25,366 nt of DNA. Origin: an uncultured Flavobacteriales bacterium. Its GTDB lineage: Bacteria; Bacteroidota; Bacteroidia; Flavobacteriales; BACL11. This document shows, one piece after another, positions 15,308 to 23,988 of this stretch (the stretch's first letter is position 1; each line of letters opens with the position of its first letter). The translations under genes were made by a program, and so were the position numbers. The notes beneath the pieces were generated by a model that had not been told where the DNA came from, did no database searches, and worked only from the letters and a program-made list of their open reading frames with translations. The stretch spans positions 1 to 25,366 of the forward strand of contig CAJWUS010000006.1 in NCBI GenBank assembly GCA_913047525.1. The letters run 5' to 3'.

Positions 15308-15663
15308 TCCTTTCGCTCTGCTTTAATTGTTACTGAGATTTTATCAAAAGTTGCATCAATTGGAGGGGTGATTTTCTGCACCTCTACTTTTACTTTTTGC
15401 ACTTTATTTAAAGTTAAAATTGCATCAACAATTCTTCTGGCAGGTTGCTCTATCATATCCGATCGGATTGCCATTTGCTCTTTTACAATGTCTATGATTT
15501 TTACATAGTCCACTGTATCGTTCAAATCATCTGTTTTTTCCACCTCAGAAGTGTCTGCCTTAACCCAAGCATTTACTATAAAGTTTCCTCCTAATTTTGC
15601 TTCTTCTGGCAAATGTCCATGATAGGCAAAAACCCTTATTCCTTCTACCGTAATTAATCCCAT
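15295..15663 (-). CDS. folB: Dihydroneopterin aldolase
   Basis: A 122-residue enzyme of folate synthesis that cleaves 7,8-dihydroneopterin to 6-hydroxymethyl-dihydropterin and glycolaldehyde, cytosolic. It shows the family pattern: ITVEGIRVFAYHGHLPEEAKLGGNF at the start (conserved YHG and Glu), a DTVDYVKIIDIVKEQM stretch, the EQPARRIVDAIL helix and KITPPIDATFDKISVTI near the end. Its ATG shares one base with the TAA of gltX (TAATG), so it is translated behind gltX. Nothing else of the folate pathway is in the window. The length is normal for the family. Confidence 0.93.
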   Translation of the reverse strand: MGLITVEGIRVFAYHGHLPEEAKLGGNFIVNAWVKADTSEVEKTDDLNDTVDYVKIIDIVKEQMAIRSDMIEQPARRIVDAILTLNKVQKVKVEVQKITPPIDATFDKISVTIKAERKDLQE

Positions 15664-17186
15664 TAGTTAATTTTTTCTAAAGCAGTTTCCATTCTTTTAA
15701 TTGTTTTTTCTTTCCCAAGTAGTGATGCAATATCAAAAATAGAAGGTCCCATTCCAAGTCCTGTTAAACAAACCCTAAAAGCAGGTAATAATTTTCCCAT
15801 TCCTAGTTCATTTTCTTCCAAGTATTTTTTAAATTCTATCTCAATACTTTCAGAAGAGAAATCAGCTAATTCTGCTAATCTATTTTTTAATTCCGATACA
15901 TATTTTGGAGTATCTTCTTTCCACTTTTTACGGATTGTTTTTTCATCATAAGATGTAGGGGAGAGAAAATAATATTTTCCTTCTTCCCACATATCTTTTA
16001 CAAAAGTGGCTCTTTCTTTTAGTTGCTCACAGACGGTTTCTACAAAATTATCTTCTGCCTCTACCCCATTTTCTTTCAGGATAAGTTGCAAATCTTGTGC
16101 TAATTCTTCTTTCAATTTTGCTCTTAAATATTGCTGATTGAACCATCTTGTTTTGTCAAAATCAAACTTTGCTCCCGCTTTTCCTACTCTATCTAAACTG
16201 AAAGATTCTATCAATCCTTCCATAGAGAAAATCTCTTGTGTAGTTCCTGGGTTCCATCCTAAAAAGGAAAGCATGTTTATAAAGGCTTCTTTAATATATC
16301 CACTTTCTCTGTATCCTGAACTAATTTCTTTTGTTTCTGGATTCATCCACTCAGTTGGGAAAACTGGAAACCCTAATCTATCCCCATCACGCTTACTCAA
16401 CTTCCCATTTCCATCTGGTTTTAATATTAAAGGTAAATGTGCAAATTGTGGCATTACATCTTCCCATCCTAAATATCTGTACAATAAAACATGTAGAGGT
16501 GCGGATGGCAACCACTCCTCCCCTCTTATTACATGGGAAATTTTCATTAAATAATCATCAATCACATTTGCTAAATGATAAGTTGGCGTCCCGTCTGATT
16601 TGAAGATAACTTTATCGTCCATATTATTGGTATTTACTACCACCCAACCTCTAATAATATCGTTCAGTTTTACCTCTTCATTTCTAGGCATTTTTATACG
16701 GATAACATAAGCCTCTCCTGCCTGTCTTCTTTTAGTCACTTCATCTTCCGAAAGGGCCAAAGAATTTTGCATTGTAGTACGCGTTACCGCATTGTATTGT
16801 GGTGAAGGAACTCCTGCCACTTTCATTCTTTCGCGCATTGCAGTTAGTTCTTCTGAACTATCAAAAGCATAATAAGCAAAACCATCTTTTACCAATTGTT
16901 CGGCATAAGGCAAGTACATAGCTTTTCTTTCTGATTGTTTGTAAGGGCCAAATTCTCCCCCTGCAATAACCGATTCATCAAACTCAATTCCACACCACTT
17001 TAAAGACTCAAAAATATATTGTTCCGCTCCTTCTACAAACCTTGCTTGATCCGTATCTTCAATTCGCAAAATAAATTTACCTCCTTTATTTTTCGCAAAA
17101 AGATAATTATAAAGGGCTGTTCTTACTCCTCCAATATGTAATGGTCCTGTCGGACTAGGCGCAAATCGTACTCTTACTTCTGACAT
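15663..17186 (-). CDS. gltX: Glutamate--tRNA ligase
   Basis: A class I aminoacyl-tRNA synthetase of 507 residues that charges tRNA-Glu (and possibly tRNA-Gln for later amidation), cytosolic. The N-terminus RVRFAPSPTGPLHIGG carries the HIGH motif (as HIGG), FILRIEDTDQAR is the usual active-site stretch, and GKLSKRDGDRLG near residue 262 is the KMSKS motif. HVIRGEEWLPSAPLHVLLY and FLGWNPG are further family marks; the helical anticodon-binding domain occupies about residues 340-505. The gene is followed by folB with a one-base overlap and is divergent from the DUF4175 operon, with only 89 nt between the two starts. A weak -7-like TATCTTTA lies in this gap. Confidence 0.97.
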   Translation of the reverse strand: MSEVRVRFAPSPTGPLHIGGVRTALYNYLFAKNKGGKFILRIEDTDQARFVEGAEQYIFESLKWCGIEFDESVIAGGEFGPYKQSERKAMYLPYAEQLVKDGFAYYAFDSSEELTAMRERMKVAGVPSPQYNAVTRTTMQNSLALSEDEVTKRRQAGEAYVIRIKMPRNEEVKLNDIIRGWVVVNTNNMDDKVIFKSDGTPTYHLANVIDDYLMKISHVIRGEEWLPSAPLHVLLYRYLGWEDVMPQFAHLPLILKPDGNGKLSKRDGDRLGFPVFPTEWMNPETKEISSGYRESGYIKEAFINMLSFLGWNPGTTQEIFSMEGLIESFSLDRVGKAGAKFDFDKTRWFNQQYLRAKLKEELAQDLQLILKENGVEAEDNFVETVCEQLKERATFVKDMWEEGKYYFLSPTSYDEKTIRKKWKEDTPKYVSELKNRLAELADFSSESIEIEFKKYLEENELGMGKLLPAFRVCLTGLGMGPSIFDIASLLGKEKTIKRMETALEKIN

Positions 17187-17261
17187 AATTAATTAAATAA
17201 TTGGACGGTAAAGATAAGCTTTATCAGATAAATTCGTTTTACATTTTGAAGGATAAAATTG

Positions 17262-17269
17262 TACCTTTG
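17262..17269 (+). promoter_or_regulatory. -7 promoter box of the DUF4175 operon
   Basis: TACCTTTG matches TAnnTTTG and ends only 6 nt before the ATG at 17276. Transcription would start at or next to that ATG, so the mRNA may be leaderless. The box also decides the start: the upstream TTG at 17201 would not be transcribed. Confidence 0.58.
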
Positions 17270-17275
17270 CAATCT

Positions 17276-20200
17276 ATGAAAAATACGACACAACATTTGT
17301 TTGATAAACTGAATGTGTTTATTAGTAAATTCTACAAGAATCAGCTTATTCGTGGGGGAATTTATTCTACATCTGTTTTGCTGATTTTTTTCCTTGTTTT
17401 TTCCATTTTAGAATATTATTCTCAGTTTAATGTAGTTGTTCGTTCCATTTTATTTTGGACTTATATCCTTACAAATGCCTTTATTCTTTACCGATATGTG
17501 ATTATTCCTTTACTGCATCTGTATAGATATGGAAAACTAATGAGTATGGAAGTGGCCGCTAATATTATTGGGAAACACTTTTCTGAGGTTGATGATAAGC
17601 TGCTTAATGTTATACAATTGCATAAAATGAGTGAGCAGGATAACGCTTTAATTCAGGCGAGTATCAATCAAAAAATAAATGAAATTTCATCCTTTTCTTT
17701 TTCTTCTGTTATTAATTTTTCGGAGAATAAAAAATATAGTAAATGGCTAGCATTTCCGCTTCTAATTGTGTTATTCTTTTTTGCATCTGGAAATAAACAT
17801 ATTCTAACAGAAAGTTCTGCTAGAATAATAAAACACAATACCTTTTTTGAGCCAAAAGCTCCATTCGATTTTATAATTGATGAGGGGAGCCTGAAAGTAA
17901 TAAAACAAGAAGATTTTGAATTATTACTTGTATTAAAAGGTAATGAAATTCCGGATAAGGTTTTTGTAGTGGTGGGCAACAATAAATTTCGATTGAAAAA
18001 ATTGACTGTTACTACTCATAATTATGTTTTTAAAAATGTGATTACCAATACCGATTTTCAGTTATTTGCAAATGGGTTTTATTCTAAAAACTACACTTTG
18101 AATATCCTTCCAAAACCCGCCATTATTAATTTTGAACTCCTAATTTCTCCACCGAAATATACTGAATTAAAAACAGAAGCTTTAACTAATATTGGCGATT
18201 TAAATATCCCGGAGGGAAGCCATGTAAATTGGACTTTTGATGTTATAAATACCGATCGTTTATTTTTTAATATAGACAAGAAAAAACATTTAGCAAGTCC
18301 GATAACGGAAGAAAAAATGGCTTTTAATTTTCAGTTTAAACAATCTGCATTTTACCAGATTATCACTGAAAATAATTTTCAGGTTTCTGATAGTATTTTA
18401 TACCATGTAAATATTATTCCAGATGCTTATCCGACTATTATGGTTGAACAGGAAATTGATAGTATTGAAGAGAAAATATTTTTTAGCGGCATTGTAAAAG
18501 ATGACTACAAAATAAGCAAATTGGAATTTCATTATCAAATAAAGGAAAAGGATGAAACGATTCATAATATTATAGATATCCCTGTGGAAGGAGTAATTCA
18601 ACAACAGTTTTTCCATCATACAGATATCTCCTTGCTTAATTTGGAATTAGGAAATAAGTTTACTTACTATTTTAAAGTGTGGGATAATGATGGGGTAAAT
18701 GGGAATAAATTCACTAAAAGTAAATTATTTACATTTAATGTTCCTGATGCTGAAAACTTAAATAGCCAGCTTGAAAAAGAGGAAAGCAAAATAAAAGCGG
18801 ACTTGCAAAGAAGTATTGCTTTGGCAAAAAAAATAAAAGAAGAGATAAAATCTCTGAATAAAGATTTACTAGAAAAAAAGAAGCTAGGTTGGGAAGAAAA
18901 GAAAAAAGCAGAGGCTTTAATGGAAAAACAAAAGGTCTTGCAAAATCAGATGGAACAGCTAAAAGAAAAGACTTCAGCAAAACAGAAAAAGCAAGAACAA
19001 TACAAAAAAGTATCGCCTGAGCTTTTAGAAAAACAAAAGCAATTAGAAAAATTATTTAATGAAGTTTTGGATGAGGACACTAAAAAGCTTTTGGAAGAAA
19101 TGCAAAAAATGATGGAAGAAATGAATAAGGAAAATCTGAAAGAGCTTTTAGATAAAATGGAGCAAAATGATGCAGATTTAGAAAAAGAATTGGATAGAAA
19201 TTTGGAGCTTTTTAAACAGCTGGAATTTGAACTAAAACTAGAAGATGTACTTGATAAATTAAGCGAGTTGAAAGAAAGGCAAAAGGAGTTAAAAGAAAAG
19301 ACGGAAGATAAAAAATCAAATGCCGAAGAACTTGCCAAAGAGCAAGAAAAATTAAATAAGGAATTTGAAGAGTTGAAGAAACAGTTGGATGAATTAAGTA
19401 CGAAAAATCAGGAATTGGAAGAGAAAAACAAGATGCCTAATACTCAAATGCAAGAAAAAGAAATTTCTGAAAAAATGGAAGAAAGTAAAGATGCCTTAGA
19501 AAAAACCAAGAAAAAGAAATCATCCAAATCGCAAAAAGATGCATTGAATAAAATGGATGAATTAGAGCAACAATTACAGGCTCTACAATCAAGTTCTTGC
19601 TCCTCTGCACAAGAGGAAGATATGGAAACATTAAGGCAAATTTTGGAGAATTTAATCCACCTTTCTTTTGATCAGGAGGAACTTATGAAAAAGGTAAAAG
19701 TTACTCCAAAAAACAGCCCTTCTTATGTTGAACTGGTAAAAACCCAAAAGAAATTGGTAGATGATGCTGTAATCATTGAGGATTCTCTTTTTGCTCTTAG
19801 TAAAAGGGTAGTCCAAATTCAGCATGCTGTGAATAAAGAAATTGCTTCAATAAAAAATAACATGGCTTCTGCTACTAATCATTTAGAAGAACGAATTGTG
19901 AATAAAGCATCTTCAGATCAACAATTTTCCATGACTTCTGCAAATAATTTGGCTCTCATCCTTGCTGAAATGCTAAAACAAATGCAGCAACAATGCTCAA
20001 GTTCTTCTTCTTGTAGCAAGCCAAGTAATTGTAATAAGCCGGGAAATGGGAAGCCATCATTGTCTCTACTAAAAAAAATGCAGAAAAAATTAAACGAGCA
20101 AATGAAGGGGCAAATGGGGAAAAAAGGGAAGAAGAAAGGAGATAAACTTAATAATGGACAATGTAGAAATCTTTCTAAATTGGCACAGCAGCAAGAAAGT

Positions 20201-20587
20201 ATTCGCCAGCAATTACAAGAATTAAGAGATGAAATTGGGAGTTCTGGGGAGAAAGGTAAAATTGATAAAATGATTAAAAAGATGGAAGAAAATGAAATAG
20301 ATATTGTCAATAATAAAATTACAAAAGAAACCATAAAAAGGCAGGAAGACATACTAAGTAGGTTGCTAGAGGCAGAAAAAGCAGAAAGAGAAAGAGAGGA
20401 AGAGCCAAAAAGGAAATCAAATGAATGGGAATATGAGTTTACAAATACTAATAATAGCTATTCTGACTACAAAAAACAAAAGGAAAAACAATTGGAATTA
20501 CTCAAAACAAAACCTGTTCAACTTTCTCCTTTTTATAAAAACAAGGTGACAAAATATTTTAATGAACTTAGCAAAAAAGCCCAATGA
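17276..20587 (+). CDS. DUF4175 family membrane protein with very long charged coiled coil
   Basis: A 1103-residue protein, function unknown. Two membrane segments lie near residues 25-50 and 55-80, a third near 158-175 (WLAFPLLIVLFFFASG). Then an extracytoplasmic-looking beta-rich region (about 200-500) with PPKYTELKTE and a YYFKVWDNDGVNG motif near 455-470, both typical of DUF4175. Residues about 500-790 are a dense Glu/Lys coiled coil. Two Ser/Cys-rich patches (SSSCSSAQ near 785, and CSSSSSCSKPSNCN near 910) precede a basic Gly/Lys stretch and a final helical region. The ATG at 17276 is chosen because of the promoter. The stop overlaps ybeY by 4 nt (ATGA). It heads the operon with ybeY, mnmG and a methyltransferase. 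Confidence 0.88.
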   Translation: MKNTTQHLFDKLNVFISKFYKNQLIRGGIYSTSVLLIFFLVFSILEYYSQFNVVVRSILFWTYILTNAFILYRYVIIPLLHLYRYGKLMSMEVAANIIGKHFSEVDDKLLNVIQLHKMSEQDNALIQASINQKINEISSFSFSSVINFSENKKYSKWLAFPLLIVLFFFASGNKHILTESSARIIKHNTFFEPKAPFDFIIDEGSLKVIKQEDFELLLVLKGNEIPDKVFVVVGNNKFRLKKLTVTTHNYVFKNVITNTDFQLFANGFYSKNYTLNILPKPAIINFELLISPPKYTELKTEALTNIGDLNIPEGSHVNWTFDVINTDRLFFNIDKKKHLASPITEEKMAFNFQFKQSAFYQIITENNFQVSDSILYHVNIIPDAYPTIMVEQEIDSIEEKIFFSGIVKDDYKISKLEFHYQIKEKDETIHNIIDIPVEGVIQQQFFHHTDISLLNLELGNKFTYYFKVWDNDGVNGNKFTKSKLFTFNVPDAENLNSQLEKEESKIKADLQRSIALAKKIKEEIKSLNKDLLEKKKLGWEEKKKAEALMEKQKVLQNQMEQLKEKTSAKQKKQEQYKKVSPELLEKQKQLEKLFNEVLDEDTKKLLEEMQKMMEEMNKENLKELLDKMEQNDADLEKELDRNLELFKQLEFELKLEDVLDKLSELKERQKELKEKTEDKKSNAEELAKEQEKLNKEFEELKKQLDELSTKNQELEEKNKMPNTQMQEKEISEKMEESKDALEKTKKKKSSKSQKDALNKMDELEQQLQALQSSSCSSAQEEDMETLRQILENLIHLSFDQEELMKKVKVTPKNSPSYVELVKTQKKLVDDAVIIEDSLFALSKRVVQIQHAVNKEIASIKNNMASATNHLEERIVNKASSDQQFSMTSANNLALILAEMLKQMQQQCSSSSSCSKPSNCNKPGNGKPSLSLLKKMQKKLNEQMKGQMGKKGKKKGDKLNNGQCRNLSKLAQQQESIRQQLQELRDEIGSSGEKGKIDKMIKKMEENEIDIVNNKITKETIKRQEDILSRLLEAEKAEREREEEPKRKSNEWEYEFTNTNNSYSDYKKQKEKQLELLKTKPVQLSPFYKNKVTKYFNELSKKAQ

Positions 20588-20994
20588 TTTTATTTCATTC
20601 TGAAACAAATTTTCAGCTAAAACAGAAGATGGCTGTAAAAAAGTGGATTAAAGAAACAATTGTAAAAGAAGGGAAAACGACAAAAGACATTAATTTTATT
20701 TTTTGTGATGATTATTTTTTACATGAAAAAAATATAGCCTATCTTGGGCATGATACCTTTACAGATATTATTACTTTTGATTATTCAGATAGAGATTTAA
20801 TTTCTGGCGATATTTTTATAAGCATTGATAGGGTAAGGGAGAACGCTCCTATTAATAACGCTCCTTTTGAAAACGAACTTTCTAGGGTTATTATTCATGG
20901 TATTTTGCATTTATTAGGATATAAGGATAAAGGCAAGAAAGAGAAGGAAATTATGCGAGAGAAGGAAGACTTTTATTTATCTTTGCAAACTTAA
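20584..20994 (+). CDS. ybeY: Endoribonuclease YbeY (rRNA maturation factor)
   Basis: A 136-residue metal-dependent RNase that helps mature 16S rRNA and controls ribosome quality, cytosolic. The core HGILHLLGYKD (about residues 107-117) holds the first two zinc His residues; the third position, His in E. coli, is Asp here, which I believe is usual in Bacteroidota. Also visible are DTFTDIITFDY and SGDIFISIDRVREN, conserved in the family, and MREKEDFYL at the end. The ATG overlaps the DUF4175 stop (ATGA), so translation is likely coupled. mnmG follows after 45 nt. Confidence 0.93.
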   Translation: MILFHSETNFQLKQKMAVKKWIKETIVKEGKTTKDINFIFCDDYFLHEKNIAYLGHDTFTDIITFDYSDRDLISGDIFISIDRVRENAPINNAPFENELSRVIIHGILHLLGYKDKGKKEKEIMREKEDFYLSLQT

Positions 20995-21016
20995 TTTTCT
21001 GATTATCAGTATTTTA

Positions 21017-21024
21017 TAAATTTG
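21017..21024 (+). promoter_or_regulatory. -7 promoter box of mnmG
   Basis: TAAATTTG matches TAnnTTTG and ends 15 nt before the ATG at 21040. No TTTG is visible at the -33 distance. Its last two bases are the first two of the parS-like site, so a protein on that site would cover the transcription start. Confidence 0.5.
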
Positions 21025-21038
21025 TTTCATGTGGAACA
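21023..21038. promoter_or_regulatory. parS: parS-like site (ParB binding) at the mnmG start
   Basis: The plus strand reads TGTTTCATGTGGAACA; its complement reads TGTTCCACATGAAACA. The bacterial parS consensus is TGTTNCACGTGAAACA, so only the ninth base differs on the minus strand. The site lies one base before the mnmG ATG and overlaps the -7 box. Read as codons it gives FHVEH, which I remember at the annotated N-terminus of several bacterial MnmG proteins. mnmG (gidA) is near parAB and oriC in many bacteria, so a parS here makes sense. No parA or parB is in the window. Confidence 0.62.
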
Positions 21039-21039
21039 T

Positions 21040-22911
21040 ATGATTTTTGAACAGACATACGATATAATTGTAGTAGGTGGTGGACATGCAGGCTGTGAAG
21101 CGGCGCATGCTGCTGCTAAACTAGGATCAAAGGTTTTGCTGATTACCCAAAATTTACAAACTATTGCACAAATGTCCTGTAATCCTGCTATAGGAGGCAT
21201 TGCAAAAGGGCAAATTGTTAGGGAAATAGATGCTTTAGGAGGTATATCTGGAATTATTACAGACGGTGCGACCATTCAGTTCAGAATGCTAAATACTTCA
21301 AAAGGTCCTGCAATGTGGAGTCCAAGAGCGCAATGTGATAGAATGGTTTTTGCTCAAAATTGGCGTGTAGCACTAGAAGAAAATAAAAATATTTCTTTTT
21401 GGCAAGATACCGTAACTTCTCTAACAATTAGGAAAGGAGTTGTAACTGGAGTAAAAACCAATTTAGGTTTTAAAATAACTGCAAGAGCTGTTGTTTTATG
21501 TAATGGCACTTTTTTAAATGGTGTGATGCATATTGGCGAGAAACAATTCTCAGGAGGAAGAATGGGCGAAAAGTCGTCAGAAGGAATAACGGCTCAGCTT
21601 ATCGATTTAGGGTTTACCCATGGGAGAATGAAAACTGGCACACCACCAAGATTAGACGGAAGAACTATTGATTACAATAAAACCGAAGAACAAAAAGGAG
21701 ATAAATCCCCAAACAAATTTTCATTTACCAATACCTCATCCGTTAGAAATCAGGAAAGTTGTTTTATTACTTATACCAATGAAGAATGCCATGCTATTTT
21801 GAAAGATGGTTTTAATCAATCCCCTATGTTTACTGGTAGAATTAAAAGTTCAGGGCCAAGATATTGCCCTTCAATTGAAGAAAAATTAAATCGTTTTCCC
21901 GATAGGAATAGGCATCAATTATTCATTGAGCCAGAAGGAAGAAATACAATAGAAATTTATTTAAATGGGTTTTCGACATCACTTCCTCATCAGGTGCAAT
22001 TGAACGCACTTAGAAAAATTAAAGGGCTTGAAAAAGTAAAAATGTTTAGGGCAGGATATGCAGTGGAATACGATTATTTTCCGCCTACACAACTCAAACA
22101 AACCCTAGAAACAAAACTAGTGAAAAATCTCTTTTTCTGCGGGCAGATAAATGGGACTACTGGCTATGAGGAAGCAGCCGCACAAGGAATAATGTCTGGA
22201 ATAAATGCCCATCAAAATATTTACAACCTTGCCCCTTTTACTCTTTCGCGTTCTGAGGCTTATATTGGGGTTTTAATAGACGACTTGATTACAAAAGGAA
22301 CGGAAGAGCCTTATAGAATGTTTACTTCAAGGGCTGAATACCGGCTTTTACTCAGGCAGGATAATGCTGATGAGCGATTAACTGAAATAGGATACAAGTT
22401 TGGGTTAGCGGACCAAGATAGACTAATTACTCTAGATAAGAAAAGAATAAAAAAAGAAGAATTACTGAAATTTTTATCCGATCAAAGTATTGAGCCAAAA
22501 ATAATAAATAGCATTTTAATAAAAAAAGGAAGTGCTAAGATAGTACAAAAGAAAAAGCTAAAAGACATCCTAGTAAGACCACATATTAAAACGAAAGATT
22601 TAATGTGTTATGATTCTTTAAAAGCGTTTATCAAAACCAATAATATTGATAAAGACGTGATTAGTCAAGTAGAGATTCATATTAAATACAATGGTTATAT
22701 AAATAAAGAAAAAGAAGCGGTTAAAAAAATGTATTCTTTGGAAAACATTAAAATTCCTAAAAATTTTGAATATGACAAATTACATTCTGTCTCTGCTGAA
22801 GCAAGGGAGAAGCTAAAAAATATTTCTCCTAGTTCAATTGGACAAGCCACAAGAATCAGTGGAGTTTCTCCCTCAGATATTAATGTTTTATTGATTTATA
22901 TGGGAAGATGA
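21040..22911 (+). CDS. mnmG: tRNA uridine-5-carboxymethylaminomethyl modification enzyme MnmG
   Basis: An FAD-dependent 623-residue enzyme that, with MnmE, adds the cmnm5 group to U34 of certain tRNAs. It acts in the cytosol. The N-terminus has the FAD-binding GGGHAGCEAAHAAAKLG motif, followed by SCNPAIGGIAKGQIVREIDALGG. Further family marks are RAQCDRMVF, LCNGTFLNGVMHIG, RMKTGTPPRLDGRTID, GYAVEYDYFPPTQL and FCGQINGTTGYEEAAAQG, and TSRAEYRLLLRQDNAD. The helical C-terminal domain ends in GVSPSDINVLLIYMGR. The ATG at 21040 is chosen over the TTG at 21022 because the promoter and parS-like site overlap that upstream stretch. The stop overlaps the methyltransferase start by 4 nt. Confidence 0.97.
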   Translation: MIFEQTYDIIVVGGGHAGCEAAHAAAKLGSKVLLITQNLQTIAQMSCNPAIGGIAKGQIVREIDALGGISGIITDGATIQFRMLNTSKGPAMWSPRAQCDRMVFAQNWRVALEENKNISFWQDTVTSLTIRKGVVTGVKTNLGFKITARAVVLCNGTFLNGVMHIGEKQFSGGRMGEKSSEGITAQLIDLGFTHGRMKTGTPPRLDGRTIDYNKTEEQKGDKSPNKFSFTNTSSVRNQESCFITYTNEECHAILKDGFNQSPMFTGRIKSSGPRYCPSIEEKLNRFPDRNRHQLFIEPEGRNTIEIYLNGFSTSLPHQVQLNALRKIKGLEKVKMFRAGYAVEYDYFPPTQLKQTLETKLVKNLFFCGQINGTTGYEEAAAQGIMSGINAHQNIYNLAPFTLSRSEAYIGVLIDDLITKGTEEPYRMFTSRAEYRLLLRQDNADERLTEIGYKFGLADQDRLITLDKKRIKKEELLKFLSDQSIEPKIINSILIKKGSAKIVQKKKLKDILVRPHIKTKDLMCYDSLKAFIKTNNIDKDVISQVEIHIKYNGYINKEKEAVKKMYSLENIKIPKNFEYDKLHSVSAEAREKLKNISPSSIGQATRISGVSPSDINVLLIYMGR

Positions 22912-23804
22912 AAAAAATAAAAACCTGCCCTATTTGTAATGAAGATAATTTTAATTTTCTTTTTAGCTGTAAAGATTATTCAACATCTAAAGAGGACTTT
23001 ACAATTGTAAACTGTAATAACTGTAATTTTACATTTACTAATCCTAGGCCAGAAGAAGAAAGTTTAGGAAAATACTATATTTCAGACAACTACATTTCAC
23101 ATACCAATACTAGTAAGGGACTTTTTGAAATCCTGTATCAAATAGTTAGGAAATATGCCATTGTGCAGAAACTAAGATTAGTTAAAAAATATTCTAAGAC
23201 AAAAAAGCATTTAGATATTGGTTGCGGAACTGGCGAGTTTTTAAATGCTTGTAAAACTGCGGGATTTAAAACAAAAGGAATCGAGCCATCAAAAATTGCA
23301 AGAATGCAAGCAATTAATAATTACAATTTAGATGTATCGGGAAATACGGATTTAAGCCAATTTGATAAAGATTCTTTTGAAACAATTACAATGTGGCATG
23401 TATTAGAGCATATTCCAAATTTGAATGAAACAATAAAGCATTTTTCAAGAATTTTAGAAAAAAATGGGACTGTAATTATAGCAGTCCCTAATCTTAAAAG
23501 TTGGGATGCCAACTACTACAAAGAGTATTGGGCAGCTTGGGATGTCCCTATTCATTTGTGGCATTTTTCAAAAGCAAGTATTGGCTCTCTTTTTAAAAAG
23601 TTTGGATTTAATTTGATAAGAACAAAACCTATGCTTTTTGATTCTTTCTATGTTTCGATTTTGAGTGAAGAATATAAATCTGGGGAAAAGAAACTTTTGA
23701 AAGGATTTACTATTGGATTAATTTCTAATATAATTGCATTTTTTAGTAAAAGAGGATCTTCCAGCACAATTTATGTGTTTAGAAAAGAAAATGGCTTAAA
23801 ATAA
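22908..23804 (+). CDS. Zinc-ribbon class I SAM-dependent methyltransferase
   Basis: A 298-residue protein. The N-terminal 50 residues hold a C4 zinc-ribbon (CPIC near residue 8, CNNC near 35), then a Methyltransf_23-type Rossmann domain: KHLDIGCGTGEFLNACK (SAM-binding motif I, about residue 100), GIEPSK (motif II acidic residue) and MWHVLEHIPN near 163. VPNLKSWDANYYKEYWAAWDVPIHLWHFS is a long conserved-looking loop after the fold's fifth strand. The substrate is not evident; proteins of this build often act on sugars, lipids or small metabolites. ATGA overlap with mnmG and the same direction put it at the end of the DUF4175-ybeY-mnmG operon. I recall this gene behind mnmG in other Flavobacteriia. 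Confidence 0.87.
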   Translation: MKKIKTCPICNEDNFNFLFSCKDYSTSKEDFTIVNCNNCNFTFTNPRPEEESLGKYYISDNYISHTNTSKGLFEILYQIVRKYAIVQKLRLVKKYSKTKKHLDIGCGTGEFLNACKTAGFKTKGIEPSKIARMQAINNYNLDVSGNTDLSQFDKDSFETITMWHVLEHIPNLNETIKHFSRILEKNGTVIIAVPNLKSWDANYYKEYWAAWDVPIHLWHFSKASIGSLFKKFGFNLIRTKPMLFDSFYVSILSEEYKSGEKKLLKGFTIGLISNIIAFFSKRGSSSTIYVFRKENGLK

Positions 23805-23963
23805 AGCTGTCTAATGAGTTTTTACTACACTCTAGTGTTTCCTTATTAAAATATTTTGAAAATAGCTTTTTAAAAAACAATGCTAATACTTTGATTGCCA
23901 ATTGTTTAGAGTGTTTTTCTGTATAAACCTATATTATAAACAATATATTCCTTTAAAATTGTA

Positions 23964-23971
23964 TATATTTG
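23964..23971 (+). promoter_or_regulatory. -7 promoter box of the FN3/type IX protein gene
   Basis: TATATTTG matches TAnnTTTG, 17 nt before the ATG at 23989. It lies downstream of other possible upstream starts in this frame, which supports the ATG. No clear -33 TTTG. Confidence 0.5.
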
Positions 23972-23988
23972 AAAAAATCTTATTTAAA

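Noticed and set aside
17201..17275. Upstream TTG start adding 25 residues to the DUF4175 protein
   Set aside because: It precedes the only good -7 box and reads through it; the ATG at 17276 is better placed.
18946..20352. Long Ser/Phe/Leu-rich frames on the minus strand opposite the DUF4175 gene
   Set aside because: They are mirror images of the Glu/Lys coiled-coil codons (GAA/AAA give TTC/TTT), a known composition shadow.
21022..21039. Upstream TTG start for MnmG giving an MFHVEH N-terminus
   Set aside because: The codons are the parS-like site and follow directly on the -7 box, so they would be at or before the transcription start; the ATG at 21040 gives the normal family start.
23827..23914. 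ACACTCT and AGAGTGT inverted copies after the methyltransferase, as a terminator
   Set aside because: Only 7 bp separated by about 75 nt, so not a usable terminator; no other hairpin with a T run was seen in this gap.
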